The notes beneath the pieces were generated by a model. The model did not search any database, was not told the origin of the DNA, and was given only the letters and a program-made list of their open reading frames with translations. Positions 12,135 through 21,869 of a stretch of 64,000 nucleotides of DNA are shown here, piece by piece. Each line of letters opens with the position of its first letter. Position 1 is the first letter of the stretch. A program made the translations under genes and the position numbers. Origin of the DNA: Diphasiastrum complanatum (taxonomy: Eukaryota > Streptophyta > Lycopodiopsida > Lycopodiales > Lycopodiaceae). The stretch covers positions 39,895,827-39,959,826 of the forward strand of contig CM055106.1 of assembly GCA_029204225.1 (NCBI GenBank), in the 5' to 3' direction.

Positions 12135-12555
12135 CTATGGCAAAGGAATCGAGTCCACCTTTTGAATCACCAACACGTTCATCAACCGTGGAACATCAAG
12201 AGGTTCTTCTTGTTTCAATTCCTCAATTTCCATAGGATTTGCCTCCTCAACTTGCAAACTGTAGGTGGTCCGTGAGGGGTTGCGAGGACACTCCTTCCAC
12301 CTATGTCGCCCTAGACAGCCAAAGCAAAGGCTCTCTTTCTTTGCCCGCTCCAAGTCTGCGGCGATAGCGCAGAAAAGCGCTGGCCACCAGCGTTGTGCCG
12401 TCTCTTGCAAGTGATATGTGGCTTCTGCAATCTTCTATTCATCATCATCAATACTACACATCTGAAAAGCCTTTTCCCACTTATGAATCCAATTCTCAAC
12501 TGCATCAGTGTTGCGTACTGTGAAAGATTTCAGATCCCTAAGATCCAATCTACTT
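12135..12555 (-). pseudogene. Ty3/gypsy gag C-terminal part with zinc knuckle
   Basis: On the minus strand, DAVENWIHKWEKAFQM (gag capsid-like region) is followed, after a stop, by a frame containing a CCHC-type knuckle CFGCLGRHRWKECP at about 12288-12326. The spacing is C-x2-C-x3-H-x4-C, one residue shorter than the usual retroviral knuckle. In an intact element this would bind the genomic RNA. The N-terminal gag is absent because a copia LTR begins directly upstream. Confidence 0.8.
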
Positions 12556-13168
12556 GAATGATCTTTGGTTAGAAAGAGAAATACACTATCAATTTCACCA
12601 ATGTAGAAAAATCAGCATTTACACACAATTTGAGATGCAAACACTAATAGAACTTGATCAAACTTGAATGAAATGATTATGTACTGTTGTTGTTCGTACA
12701 AAACCAGCAAGTTGTTGTATTTCACACGTGTGGATCCAAAAATAGCAAATATAGATCATTCTACACATAGAATTGCAAGCAATCACCAAGATAGTGCACC
12801 AATGGATAGTAGAACCCAAGAGAACCATGTATAAGCATGAAATGAGATAGAGAAGAGAGAAGATGACTCTCTCCATGAGCTACATCCTTTTATAGCAGGT
12901 CCAAACCCTATTTGGCCACTTGGCTTTCCCACCAAAATGCTAACCCTACCAATTTTGGGTCTAGATTCAATGTACCCAACTTATTCAAATTGAATCTACT
13001 CAAACTCGCATTCTATCTTTCCCACACTTTCAAAAAGTGTTTATTCAAATGAAATTTAGACTAATGAACTTTGAAAAGTCAGGCTCCAAGTCTAAAACAA
13101 GTTTTGGCCTCAATATGCCAAATATGGAAATAATGCAAAATGTGATGAAACTAGTTGAATCTTTCACA
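12555..13168 (-). repeat. Ty1/copia 3' LTR
   Basis: On the minus strand the LTR starts TGTGAAAGATTCAACTAG at 13168, directly after a purine-rich tract (TTGAAGAGGGAGTG). A TATA-like CTATAAAAGG lies at about 12885-12895, giving a U3 of roughly 280 bp. The other end is near 12555, where gypsy gag homology resumes; the exact terminal bases are uncertain. No partner 5' LTR is present. Confidence 0.8.
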
Positions 13169-13490
13169 CTCCCTCTTCAACTAGTTTTAGCATAGACTTT
13201 GATAATACTCCAAGTGAAGTCCTATGCTTCATGAACAAGTCTTTTCCCAATGCTTTGGTGAAGATATCAGCTACACATTCCCTTGAAGACACATGTTGAA
13301 GCTCCACCTCCTTTGCAATGACTCGCTCCCTCACAAAATGATATTGTATCTCAATATGCTTGCTCCTAGCATGAAAGATAGGATTGGATGCCATTCTTTG
13401 GGCTGATTGATTGTCACAAAAGATGATTGGGCTCTCTGAAAAATCCAGCAAGTGAAGATCCTTGATCATCCTGTGACTTAGCCATTTCTG
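13164..13490 (-). pseudogene. copia RNase H C-terminal fragment
   Basis: The frame starting at 13469 reads PIIFCDNQSAQRMASNPIFH followed by ARSKHIEIQYHFVRERV, EVELQHVSS and ADIFTKALGK. This is the conserved end of the Ty1/copia polyprotein, including the catalytic Asp in FCDNQSA. It ends immediately before the polypurine tract and LTR, as expected. Only the last 100 or so codons of the element survive; everything upstream of about 13490 is replaced by unrelated sequence. Confidence 0.92.
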
Positions 13491-13556
13491 TATTTACAAG
13501 AAGTACATCTACAAGTAAAAACAGTAAACAACCGGAACAAGGAGTAAAAGTTGTAA

Positions 13557-13767
13557 CACGTGGAGGTACCAACGGAGGCTAATGAGATTGACAATTGCAC
13601 TTCAAATCGATATCAGACGCAAAAATGAAAGAAATTGAGATTGACACGTGTCATTTTTTGAATGCCTGAAAATATTCGTCCGTACAGAAAATGTCTGATG
13701 CGACAGTTGTCACGTGCGGAATGCACGTGGGTCTATCTGATTAGTGCACGTGTCAAATACCCACGTG
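13557..13767. promoter_or_regulatory. Cluster of six CACGTG (G-box) sites
   Basis: CACGTG occurs at 13557, 13645, 13711, 13724, 13747 and 13762. Several have ABRE-like flanks (GACACGTGTC, GCACGTGTC, CCACGTGTCC). G-boxes bind bZIP and bHLH factors in plants, and clustered ABRE-type copies are typical of ABA-responsive promoters. A TATA-like TATAAATA lies downstream at about 13871. Exon-like coding sequence on the plus strand follows. The alternative is subterminal repeats of a DNA transposon. Confidence 0.55.
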
Positions 13768-13882
13768 TCCCTCATCAATGAGTCGTAATTATTGTATGAA
13801 TGGACACATGGACCAGTGAAATGACGCCACATGTTTCGGGTTAGTTTTTCACACTTGCAGAAAAAAATTTATAAATATCTTC

Positions 13883-14690
13883 GTGAATGTTTCATTTTTT
13901 CTCGCAAATTTTATGAATATTCTTTTTATAAAAATAAATAAGGAGGGAGTATCAAATTTTCTACGTGTAAAAATAAACTCAGCTGAAAATAAACATAGAG
14001 AATTTGATTCTCTACTTCATGATGTTGTGCGTGAAATACCAACAACACCAACTTCTATTGGAGAGATGACTATTAAATCTCTCAAGGTATACACAATTTA
14101 TCGCTGATATGCATCTTCTTTTTTTTAAATCTATCGTCATAGCATGAATAAATTGTACGTCATAATATTAATAATTTTTGTTGAATATCTGCAGTGTGTA
14201 CAGCAAAAGGATGCTCTTAGTTGTGCTTGGTTCGTCCTGTACAATACAAAGTTCTTTTTTGAGTGGTACAATCTACAAGTCGATATAGATATTGAAAAAG
14301 GTAAAATTTTGTTCATTTGTTGTTCTATTGAATCAAATTTCATTTCATTAGTGTGATTGTTAGTTATTTATCCATTCACTTAGTTTGTGATGACAGTTCG
14401 CTCTTGAGCCGTACAATTTCGATGATGTATATAGATTACGGTAAGAGTTGATCAAAACATTTGTACCAAATGGCATAGCTTTTGTGCCTGAGCTTGAGGG
14501 CTTTGTAAAGAATCATGCTCCCGCCCTAACATCCTTTCAAGTTGTTGAGGATGCAGAGCTTATTTCATATGATCAGAGAGGCAAACAAGTCCTTCCTAAT
14601 ATAGAGGAAGGCGAAACTATAGGACAGGAGATTGTTGTCATCACAGCTCCTGATACTAATATAGAAAATAAAGATAAAGTTATTGAATAG
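13883..14690 (+). pseudogene. Unrecognised spliced gene fragment, three exon-like pieces
   Basis: I do not recognise the product. Three coding pieces are bounded by plausible splice sites. The first ends at GGTATACAC near 14085 after the text EIPTTPTSIGEMTIKSLK. The second runs from an acceptor CTGCAG near 14193 to a donor AAAAGGTAAAA near 14299. The third starts after GATGACAG near 14396 and contains LEPYNFDDVYRLR, an in-frame TAA, then PNGIAFVPELEGFVKNHAPA and a Glu-rich end at 14690. It has no retrotransposon motifs. The stop makes a decayed or captured gene fragment likeliest, but a different splice pattern is possible. Confidence 0.4.
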
Positions 14691-14699
14691 GATTTCAAT

Positions 14700-15040
14700 T
14701 GTAGACATGTATATATTACTATCCAGAACAGGAGACAGAATCATACATGTAAACAACCCATTTATGAGATTTTTATGGATATCAATATAGATTCTTACAA
14801 TCAAGTTATGTCCATAGTACAATACTAGATTGCAATTTTTCTACATTGATAAAAGACAAGATTCATGTTTTCTCTTGAGTAATGATGATGGACATGTATT
14901 TTCTGATCTTAGTGTTCTTCCATCAATTGGATAGTTTCGCAATATCTCTGCATTTGATCTCGAGCTCATGCCTTTTACGTACCTGCATAAATTTAACACA
15001 AAGTATGTTACATTTTATATAGAGATTATACGAGCAATTT
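14700..15040. other. Spacer between two convergent gene-like fragments
   Basis: No feature is recognised. This AT-rich stretch lies between the end of the plus-strand exon-like pieces and the end of the minus-strand ones, so it may hold the 3' regions of both. Confidence 0.4.
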
Positions 15041-15049
15041 TTGAAAGAA

Positions 15050-16005
15050 ATTATACATAAAGAATAGAGTGTTTATAGTTACTTATGAGTTTACCATTTG
15101 AAATGAATCTGAAGTCTAAAAGTATATCATCTTGTAGGAGCAACAGTTCTTGCCTAATATAATTTAGGCCCCAATCGTTTTCCACCTCAACACATGTCAA
15201 AAGTGCATCATTGTATATTATTTCAATTTTTTTTCTCTCCGAATGCCCAATGGCTTCCAAGTCTTGGTCAAGTGGCACCCATTTACTCTTGTTCATTTTC
15301 CATCTTTGATAATGGAGGCATAAGCTCAACATTTGCTTTTCTAATTGATAGCAAAAGCACATGGAAGACATTTTAATTCCGCATTCTATTTTTCCATCTG
15401 ATTTTTTTTCCCAACCTTCATCCATAAGTTCAGATAATAAACTATCTGATAAATTTTTACATACAAACATTGTTGGATTTTGTGTACATTGACACTTGAA
15501 AAGAAATCCACAAAGATATTCAAAGAGATAAACCAAGTTATTCGGACTGTTTTTGAACCCATGCTTATCTTTAATGAATTTTTTATATCATTATATAGTT
15601 TGCAAGAAAATGATTCTGATACTGCAACATTTTGAACAACCCATTCATCACTTTCAAAACTAGGTAATGGAATTAGGACTATTTGTCCAAAATTTTCATT
15701 TATATCAAGAATGTACATTGATTCATGAAAGAAGATTCCACAATCACAGCAACATCTTTTGCAGTTCTACCCCTATTACATCTAACACATCTGCAATAGA
15801 TCCACTTGGCTCCCATTCATTTATATTGGATGGATATAAATCTGCAAGAGAAAAATGATCAGATTGGCAAGTTTAGTAATAGATGATAAGGAATGACAAA
15901 AAAATCAAAGTATTATAATATATCAATACTCACAGTTGCTTTTTTTGTGATCTTGACGGTTGAATCTTTGCGTTTGATATTTCTTTTGAAGGAAAAATTT
16001 GTGAA
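15050..16005 (-). pseudogene. Unrecognised spliced gene fragment, minus strand
   Basis: I do not recognise the product. A short exon-like piece (about 15945-16000) ends at a consensus donor AACTGTGAGT. The next begins after TTTCTCTTGCAG near 15856 and reads LYPSNINEWEPSGSIADVLD in the frame set by that splice. After a one-base shift it continues AKDVAVIVESSF and MYILDINENFGQIVLIPLPS. After another shift it continues to WVPLDQDLEAIGHSERKKIE and ENDWGLNYIRQELLLLQDDI, with a possible donor GGTAAAC near 15098. Coding character with frameshifts suggests a host gene remnant. It is convergent with the plus-strand fragment upstream. Confidence 0.4.
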
Positions 16006-16014
16006 GGCTGCATT

Positions 16015-17090
16015 TTGGAAAAACAACACAGAGAGAGGTTTCCCAAAAGTGGAGAAAGGAGAGCCAGTGGCATCCTAGATCTAGTCCACAATGATCTCTG
16101 TGGACCTATGCAGACTAGATCTCTTAGTGGCTACTATTACTTTACTACCTTCATTGATGATTATAGCAGATGCATTTGGATTTATTTCATAAGAAAAAAA
16201 TCATATGCTTTTGCTAAGTTCAGGGAATTCAAGGCGTTAGTTGAAAAGCAAACAGGATGTTGCATCAAGACTTTGAGATCTGATGGAGCTGGTGAGTATT
16301 TTTTGACAGAATTTATTGATTTTTGCAAAGATCAAGGGATCAAGAGGCAGACTACAACACCTTATTCACCATAGCAAAATGGAGTTGCAAAACGAAAGAA
16401 CAAATCTATTGTTGAAATGGCCAGGGCGATTCTTAAAAGCAAGGGTCTGCCAAACACCTTTTGGATAGAAGTTCGTAGCACAGCTACGCACATTCTGAAT
16501 CGGTGTCCTACAAAATCTGTGGAATGTAAGACACCTCATGAAGCTGTTATCGAAAATAAACCTAATATTTCTCATTTGAGAATATTTGGTTGCGATGTTT
16601 ATGCTCATACTCCTAATGAAAAACGAAGGAAATTGGATGCAAAAGCTATTAAGTGTATTTTCTTTGGATATGATGAGAAGGCTAAGGCATACAGGTTGTA
16701 TGACACAAATGCATAGAAGCTTGTGATTTCTAGGGATGCTACATTTGATGAGATGGGCCGAGGTGAACAATCTGAAGTAATCATTAAACCTTTTGATGAG
16801 GGAGCGAAGGTACATGTCAAGAAGAAAGCATATTTTGATACAGAAAATCCATTGGAAAAAGGCAACACCGATGCTAAAATCCCCAAGAGAGTACCTAAAT
16901 GGTACTTATCAATCATAGATGGTGCAAAGAAGGGAGATACTCTCGAATCTAGCGAGCAGGGAGAGCTTAGAAGATCAAGTAGAAATCAAAAACCTCCTAC
17001 AAGATTAGAGATGAATCTAGTTCTAATGGGTTCTATGCTCAAGGCACAAGAACCAAAAACTTTTGATAAAGCAAAGGAGCACAAAATGGC
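16015..17090 (+). pseudogene. copia integrase
   Basis: Core motifs are LVHNDLCGPM, FTTFIDDYSRCIWIYF (first catalytic Asp), LRSDGAGEYF (second Asp) and QNGVAKRKNKSIVEMARA. The last normally reads QNGVAERKN, so the catalytic Glu position is Lys here (codon AAA). The C-terminal part shows HLRIFGCDVYAHTP, IFFGYDEKAKAYRLYD and RRSSRNQKPPTRLE, the usual linker to RT. Two stops, one just before QNG, and the lost Glu mean this copy cannot encode active integrase. Confidence 0.9.
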
Positions 17091-17404
17091 ATGAAGCTAT
17101 GGAAACAGAAATGGAAGCTATATTAAAAAATAGGACGTGGAACTTGGTTGAGCTACCTGATGGTAAAATGCCTATCACTTGCAAATGGATATACAAGATC
17201 AAATATGGAGCTGATGGGCAACTCAACAAGTATAAAGCGTGGTTGGTTGCGAGAGGATTTAAGCAACAGAAAGGTATTGATTTTGAGGAAACCTTCGCAC
17301 CTGTAGCTAAGATGGTAACTATACGTTCTATCATTGCTATTTCTGCTTTCTATGGTTGGAATGAGGAGGCGTTCAATCTCTCTAATGTTTTTGGCATCTC
17401 CTAG
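17063..17404 (+). pseudogene. copia reverse transcriptase N-terminal fragment
   Basis: The frame contains WHEAMETEMEAILKNRTW, PITCKWIYKIKYGADGQLN, KAWLVARGFKQQKGIDFEET and FAPVAKMVTIRSIIAI, the conserved start of copia RT. It overlaps the integrase tail frame by a shift near 17080. The sequence diverges after FYGWNEEAFNL at about 17370, before the AFLNG and YVDD motifs, and stops at 17404. Confidence 0.9.
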
Positions 17405-18238
17405 GTTGGCAAGGAGTTTGGCAGAAGGGTCGTAACAAGCTCTATAGATGCATCAATTATGTGTTGGCGTATAAAGAGAAAAGTGAGGTGTGACTTGACA
17501 ACATCTTTAGCGGGCTTGTGTAGCCTTGATGGCAGTTTTATCATTGAGTTTGAAAGCAAGCAATGTTACAAAGAAATAAAATATTATTGCAAGAGGGACA
17601 AGGGCTTTGTCATCTATTAACTTTATGTGTAATACACTACCTAGTGATGTTGTACCAAGAGAAACCATACTTGAAAGGCTTGAAAGCCTTTGATTCTTCA
17701 TGTTTTGTTTATGTGCCTTTGCATACTAGAACCAAAGAAGACCCATCTTCCTGTTGGAAAATATTTGCATGCGAGTTGAATAACTATCCGACAATGAGAG
17801 TTCACTTGTAGGAAGAACATTAGTTAATGTAATAATAAAAGTATTTTGATACTATCATAGATACAACTTATTATCATTCACAAGTTTGAAAAATGAATGA
17901 TAGAGAAAGATCACTTCATAATTATCAGAATTCAAATCGTAATAGCATGAAGAACTGAAAACAACAAAAAAGACCAATCATGGGTCAAATTGTCGAAAGT
18001 AGTCTGTATTGTTGAATGATGATCATACATATGATGTCTACTCTGATTGCACTATAATAACAACACATCTAATATCGCTCATACAAAAATGGTACTCGCG
18101 ATAGCTTATTAACAATCACTCTAAGCCTATGGTGGAACAAATAGAGAGGAGAAAAAGAAGACTGACTATTCTTGAAACTTGAATTGATTCAACTTATGAA
18201 TGAACTAATCTATTTATCTATTTATAGTTGTTAATGGC
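17405..18238. other. Unassigned sequence, possible copia scraps
   Basis: The piece at about 17640-17790 reads LKAFDSSCFVYVPLHTRTKE. It resembles the end of a copia integrase (hydrophobic F-G-C then V-x-P region) in a degenerate form. The rest up to the TG that opens the next LTR at 18239 shows nothing I can name. Confidence 0.35.
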
Positions 18239-18753
18239 TGTAGTGGGTTTCTTTCCTTGCCTGACCTGAATCCAAGATCTAGTCAATCTAGCATCAAAGA
18301 GACGGAGTTAGTTGTCACGCGTAGGTTCGTTCCCATAAGAGCGATAGTATAGTTTAGATTTCAACATGAATGAAGGATCTAACACTAACATCCATTAACA
18401 CTAAGCATTAACACTACATCCATTAACCCTACTTCCATTAACCCTAAATATATAACAATGACAGAAGCTTACTCTTCTCTCTCTCCTTTTCTCTCTCACA
18501 AAAAGCATAAAAAATAGCAATCCCAATAATGATCAAACCCAACAATTAGTAAATACAAAGGAAACATGAGAAATGGAGGAAAAGAGAGGAAGATCAAGGA
18601 CATTCATCAATCCATTTCTAAAGAAAACCAATCTGCTTTTATTGAAATGAGGAAATGAACATCAGGAGCAACTCGAGTTGGTCCCTTTTTATAGTAGAGA
18701 GGAGGACCCTGGCCTCTGAATCCTATTGATCTAGTCTTGCCTCTCTTTTTATT
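18239..18753 (-). repeat. Left (3') LTR of the Tat/Athila-like element
   Basis: On the plus strand it begins TGTAGTGGGTTTCTTTCC and matches the right copy to ...CTCTCTTTTTATTA with scattered substitutions. It includes a small minisatellite of CATTAACACTA-like units around 18390-18450. On the minus strand a TATA-like CTATAAAAAGGG lies at about 18690-18700. The LTR may extend a little past 18753 (to an ACCATCA near 18781), but the right copy is cut there, so the true edge is not certain. Confidence 0.88.
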
Positions 18754-18870
18754 AAAATTTAAAAAAGTGTGAGAACCATCAAAATTGGAGGGAAACCCAA
18801 CTTTATTCACTAACTTGACATTTAGGCCCTACGACATTAAAAGTCCTGCAAAAAGACTCAAAGTCCTTTA

Positions 18871-19566
18871 TTAACTTCTAGGATTAGAGTTGCTTTGGGA
18901 TCCGCAAACCCTCCAACAATATCCCCCACCAAAACTGGTGGCGGTCCCACGACACCTGCAATATGCAGTTATTTGTGGTCCGGCTTCCAACACTTGAGCG
19001 GTTGCTTTCTCATAGGCGGTGATGGTCTCTTTTGCCTTTGCCAACTCGGTTGAAGCTGCTCCTTTGAACCTATCAAAGCGGCCTTGGAATCCCTGAAGGG
19101 CCACTTTGTATGTCTCTATTTTTTTGAATAAATACACAATCTTCGTCGGTGTGACCGGATGATCGGGTATTTGCGTTTGCAGATAGGCATCACGCTCAAA
19201 GGTGGTCGCATCCAATTCACCTTGAAGCCGTGTGTGATCTTGTTCGGCCATTTGTAATTGCCCCTTCAGCAATTGCACCTGTTGCTTGGCATCTTGCACT
19301 GTCTTATCTACCTGATCTTGTGCAGTTGTCAGGGCGCTTTGCAGGGAGCTGATGTAAATTTCCAAGCGATCTGCTTGTTGCTGGGCCAACTTCTTTTTGC
19401 TTTCAGTCTTATCTTCATGTTGTTTGGCTAGCTTTAACTCTTGATCCAGCTGGATAATTTTCTGGCTGATCAGAGTGTTTTCGGATCCTAGATCAGAGAT
19501 TCTCTGCTCCATTTCCTTCTTCTTATCTAGCATAGACTGGATCACTTGCCCAAGGCTTGAAACCAA
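18871..19566 (-). CDS. Extra 3' ORF, C-terminal coiled-coil segment
   Basis: A 231-codon frame without stops is rich in heptad-compatible Leu/Ile, Lys, Glu and Gln, for example SMLDKKKEMEQRISDLGSEN and IIQLDQELKLAKQHEDK. About 190 residues look like a long coiled coil, followed by a Cys/Gly-rich tail. It lies after integrase and before the 3' LTR of the Tat/Athila-like element, where some members carry an additional ORF of unsettled function. It probably forms the C-terminal part of one protein with the segments at 19778-20960. A coiled coil suggests multimerisation, but no function can be assigned. Confidence 0.6.
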   Translation of the reverse strand: MVSSLGQVIQSMLDKKKEMEQRISDLGSENTLISQKIIQLDQELKLAKQHEDKTESKKKLAQQQADRLEIYISSLQSALTTAQDQVDKTVQDAKQQVQLLKGQLQMAEQDHTRLQGELDATTFERDAYLQTQIPDHPVTPTKIVYLFKKIETYKVALQGFQGRFDRFKGAASTELAKAKETITAYEKATAQVLEAGPQITAYCRCRGTATSFGGGYCWRVCGSQSNSNPRS

Positions 19567-19728
19567 CCCTAGAGCATCACCAGAATCAACAGTCGTGACA
19601 GGGGCAGCAGCACCCTGATGGTACTATCCTTGGTTGGCATGGAATAGGTGCCACAGTCTCTTCTTCTTAAAAAATATCCTCCTCTTCAAACCCTTCAGGC
19701 ACTGTGGCGTCGAACTGTTTTGGTGATT

Positions 19729-20290
19729 TTACAGCTGTGTCAACCCGAAGTGTGGTTGGGCTACCTTGTGTGTGGGGTCACTGGCTGGCATCTTCGACAC
19801 CAACATTAAATTCATGGATATGTCTGAATCCTCTTCCAGAGGATTGGGGTTCAAAGGGAACTGGGCTCTGAGGCATTTCGAAGATTTCGGTGGCCCCAAG
19901 GGGGTCGGAATCATCGAACATATCCATAAAGAACTGTGTGTTGGGTGAGGTGGCTTCGGTGTGCGGAGGTGAGGCGACCTGGGCAGTTGTGATGGGAATG
20001 GTAGGCCCAATGGTCACATATTGTCCTTGTATGGGAGCAGAGGCGAGGGAAGCATCAGAGGCTAGGGGGATAGAAAGTTCAATGCGAACAGCAACAGGGG
20101 GTGGAAGAGCAGCTGCCGAGGTATGCCTAGTGCGACGTCGTGACGCGGAAGGCGGGTCAGGAATAATGATCTCGCTGCGTGGACGACGACGACTATGAGA
20201 GCTTGATGCCTGATGGGATGATTCTGTCGGTGTTTCTTCGTAAACCGAAAGCACAGAATCCAGGTGGAAGCCATAGATTCTGTTTTCTAA
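19729..20290 (-). CDS. Extra 3' ORF, Pro/Ser-rich middle segment
   Basis: The frame from 20254 to 19778 encodes a low-complexity region rich in Ser, Pro, Ala and Arg (SSHSRRRPRSEIIIPDPP). It then has an acidic/aromatic stretch (TQFFMDMFDDSDPLGATEIF). It looks disordered and joins the conserved N-terminal segment to the C-terminal coiled coil. A frameshift or stop separates it from both neighbours in this copy. I recognise no domain. Confidence 0.5.
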
Positions 20291-20301
20291 GTGAGAAGCA
20301 G

Positions 20302-20960
20302 CTAAGAGGACAATAAAGAGCCAGCAACGAACTGCTGCTTAGTATTGGCCTTAATAGCTCGCTTGAGCTCATCGGAAACAGTCTTGAACCAATTATATGG
20401 TTCAAGAGGGACTTTGGCCAACTTAGTGTGGGATTCCACTATTCTGTGAAGGATTTGAGATGTGATGCGATCTTTCCTGAGGTTGCCAACCATCAGGAAA
20501 TTATTCAATAGCTGGGCAGTTGCGTGGATGGAAGGCTCAGTGATGGCTTTCAAAAGGTAGCCATCATTGGTCCAATGCAGATCGTTGGTGAGGTCTATAA
20601 ATGGCTTGATGGCCTGTTTGGCGTGCTTGTGATTGGGTGGTGCCTGCGTACCAGATGATATTCCTATAGCTGCAAGTGCGGCCTCGGTGACGCGCACTTT
20701 GTGTGTGGCTCCCTGGAAAGTGATATAGAATTTGGATTTCTCTTCTTTCCACGTACTGAAGGCAAGAGTGATGAAATCCATATTGATGCAACCCAAAAGG
20801 CTCTCTCATGAATACCCATTGCAGTGAGCAGAGGCCGCGCAAGGGTCATCATCCACTGAGTGACCATGCTTGTGCTAGGAAGAATCATGATGTCCGTTGC
20901 AGATGGGACATCACTCTGAATAGTATAGCGCGGAGACTGGGAAGTATCGGTAGAAGACAT
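20302..20960 (-). CDS. Extra 3' ORF, N-terminal segment
   Basis: A likely start is the Met at 20960 (MSSTDTSQSPRYTIQSD). A Met further upstream at 21068 is less likely because the preceding residues look untranslated. After about 55 residues the frame shifts once near 20796 and continues NMDFITLAFSTWKEEKSKFY to QFVAGSLLSS, ending at 20302. The text is globular, with a Trp-rich middle (DLHWTNDGYLLKAI), no signal peptide and no evident membrane segment. That argues against an envelope protein of the kind proposed for Athila. I do not recognise the fold. Confidence 0.55.
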
Positions 20961-21068
20961 GATGATCAGAAAGGAATTATAAATGCGTGAAAGTGTATCA
21001 AAAGGCAATGTAGGAAATTTGGAAGGGTTTGGTTGCAAGAAAAATTTGCAAGAGCTTCGCTTGCACAA

Positions 21069-21869
21069 GTGAGGAATGAATCGAATTCAACCAACTTATA
21101 TGTGAATTTGGTGGGTCCATTACACTAAATAGTAGTTTGGCTGATCAATTCTGAATAAAAATTTGCAGGCATGTGCAGTACTGTAAAAATAGGCTATAAA
21201 AATCTCAGCGAAGGTTTATAGGGATCTGAACCTATCAGACGAACGTTTTCCAGGGCTGGCGAAGGCTGAACCTTCGCCCAGGAGGGTCCTTCACCCAGAT
21301 ACTATCTTAAATACATTTTTTCACAATCTGAACCTATGGACAACCTAATTTTGACATTTTAAGATCATCTAGCAGGTCGGCGAAGGTTCATAATGAGGTT
21401 ATGATGCTCGATGAAGGTTCCCAAAATGGCATATCACTAAACATTCGTCTGCCTTAAAAATTGGATTTTCTCTTATCAGGAAACTTCGCCCACCTCAATT
21501 TAGATAAATCAAGGGTGGATGTACAGTCTGAGAGCTCAGCGAAGGTTTCTGATACTGTATTGGCCAAATCTGCCAAAATCAGTGATTTTCTAAGTCGTTG
21601 TCCATAAAAAATACTATGCTTCATTTTTTTTATGTTGATGACTTCTTGACTTTTGCTCATCAGTCTTTCCTTATTTTTTTTGCTTTTCTTTTTGTTTGTT
21701 TATTTTTTTTTTAACTGTCTTTTCTCAAAAAACTCAGCAAATTAAATACTGAAAACAAAAAATCGAAAAACAAATAAAAGTAAAAAATATATTGAGATCA
21801 GGCTTGCTGAACTGGCGGAGCAGGCTGCCAAAACTTGCATAATCGGCTGTCATTTACCAGAGTATCAAA
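21069..21869 (-). other. Spacer between integrase and extra ORF with repeated GCGAAGGTT motif
   Basis: No coding sequence is evident. The motif GCGAAGGTT or close variants occurs several times on the plus strand (about 21204, 21254, 21372, 21413, 21538) and as its complement (AACCTTCGCC near 21268, TTCGCCCA near 21485). At about 21253-21279 GGCGAAGG and CCTTCGCC form an inverted repeat with a five-base spacer. The stretch from 21660 to 21790 is T- and A-rich. Confidence 0.6.

Larger units (their letters stand above)
9304..12555 (-). mobile_element. Truncated Ty3/gypsy retrotransposon
   Basis: Read on the minus strand, the order is gag with zinc knuckle, protease, RT, RNase H, integrase zinc domain and integrase core, the standard Ty3/gypsy order. 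Both ends are lost. The gag N terminus is cut at a copia LTR near 12555. The integrase C terminus is cut near 9304-9345 against a plus-strand copia fragment. Frames are long compared with the older relics here (one runs 304 codons through protease and RT), so decay is moderate. Confidence 0.92.
16005..17404 (+). mobile_element. Ty1/copia fragment (integrase to RT)
   Basis: The plus strand carries the copia integrase core, its C-terminal region and the beginning of RT in the right order and nearly continuous frame. Only two stops interrupt the integrase region: one before QNG, one before KLVISRD. The fragment begins in mid-polyprotein and ends abruptly at about 17404 inside RT, without LTRs. 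It is less decayed than the copia relic at 7.8-9.3 kb. Confidence 0.9.

Noticed and set aside
19766-20198. Plus-strand open frames inside the Tat/Athila-like element
   Set aside because: They lie opposite the extra ORF and are explained by its GC-rich Pro/Ser codons; antisense genes are known in this group but I see no support here.
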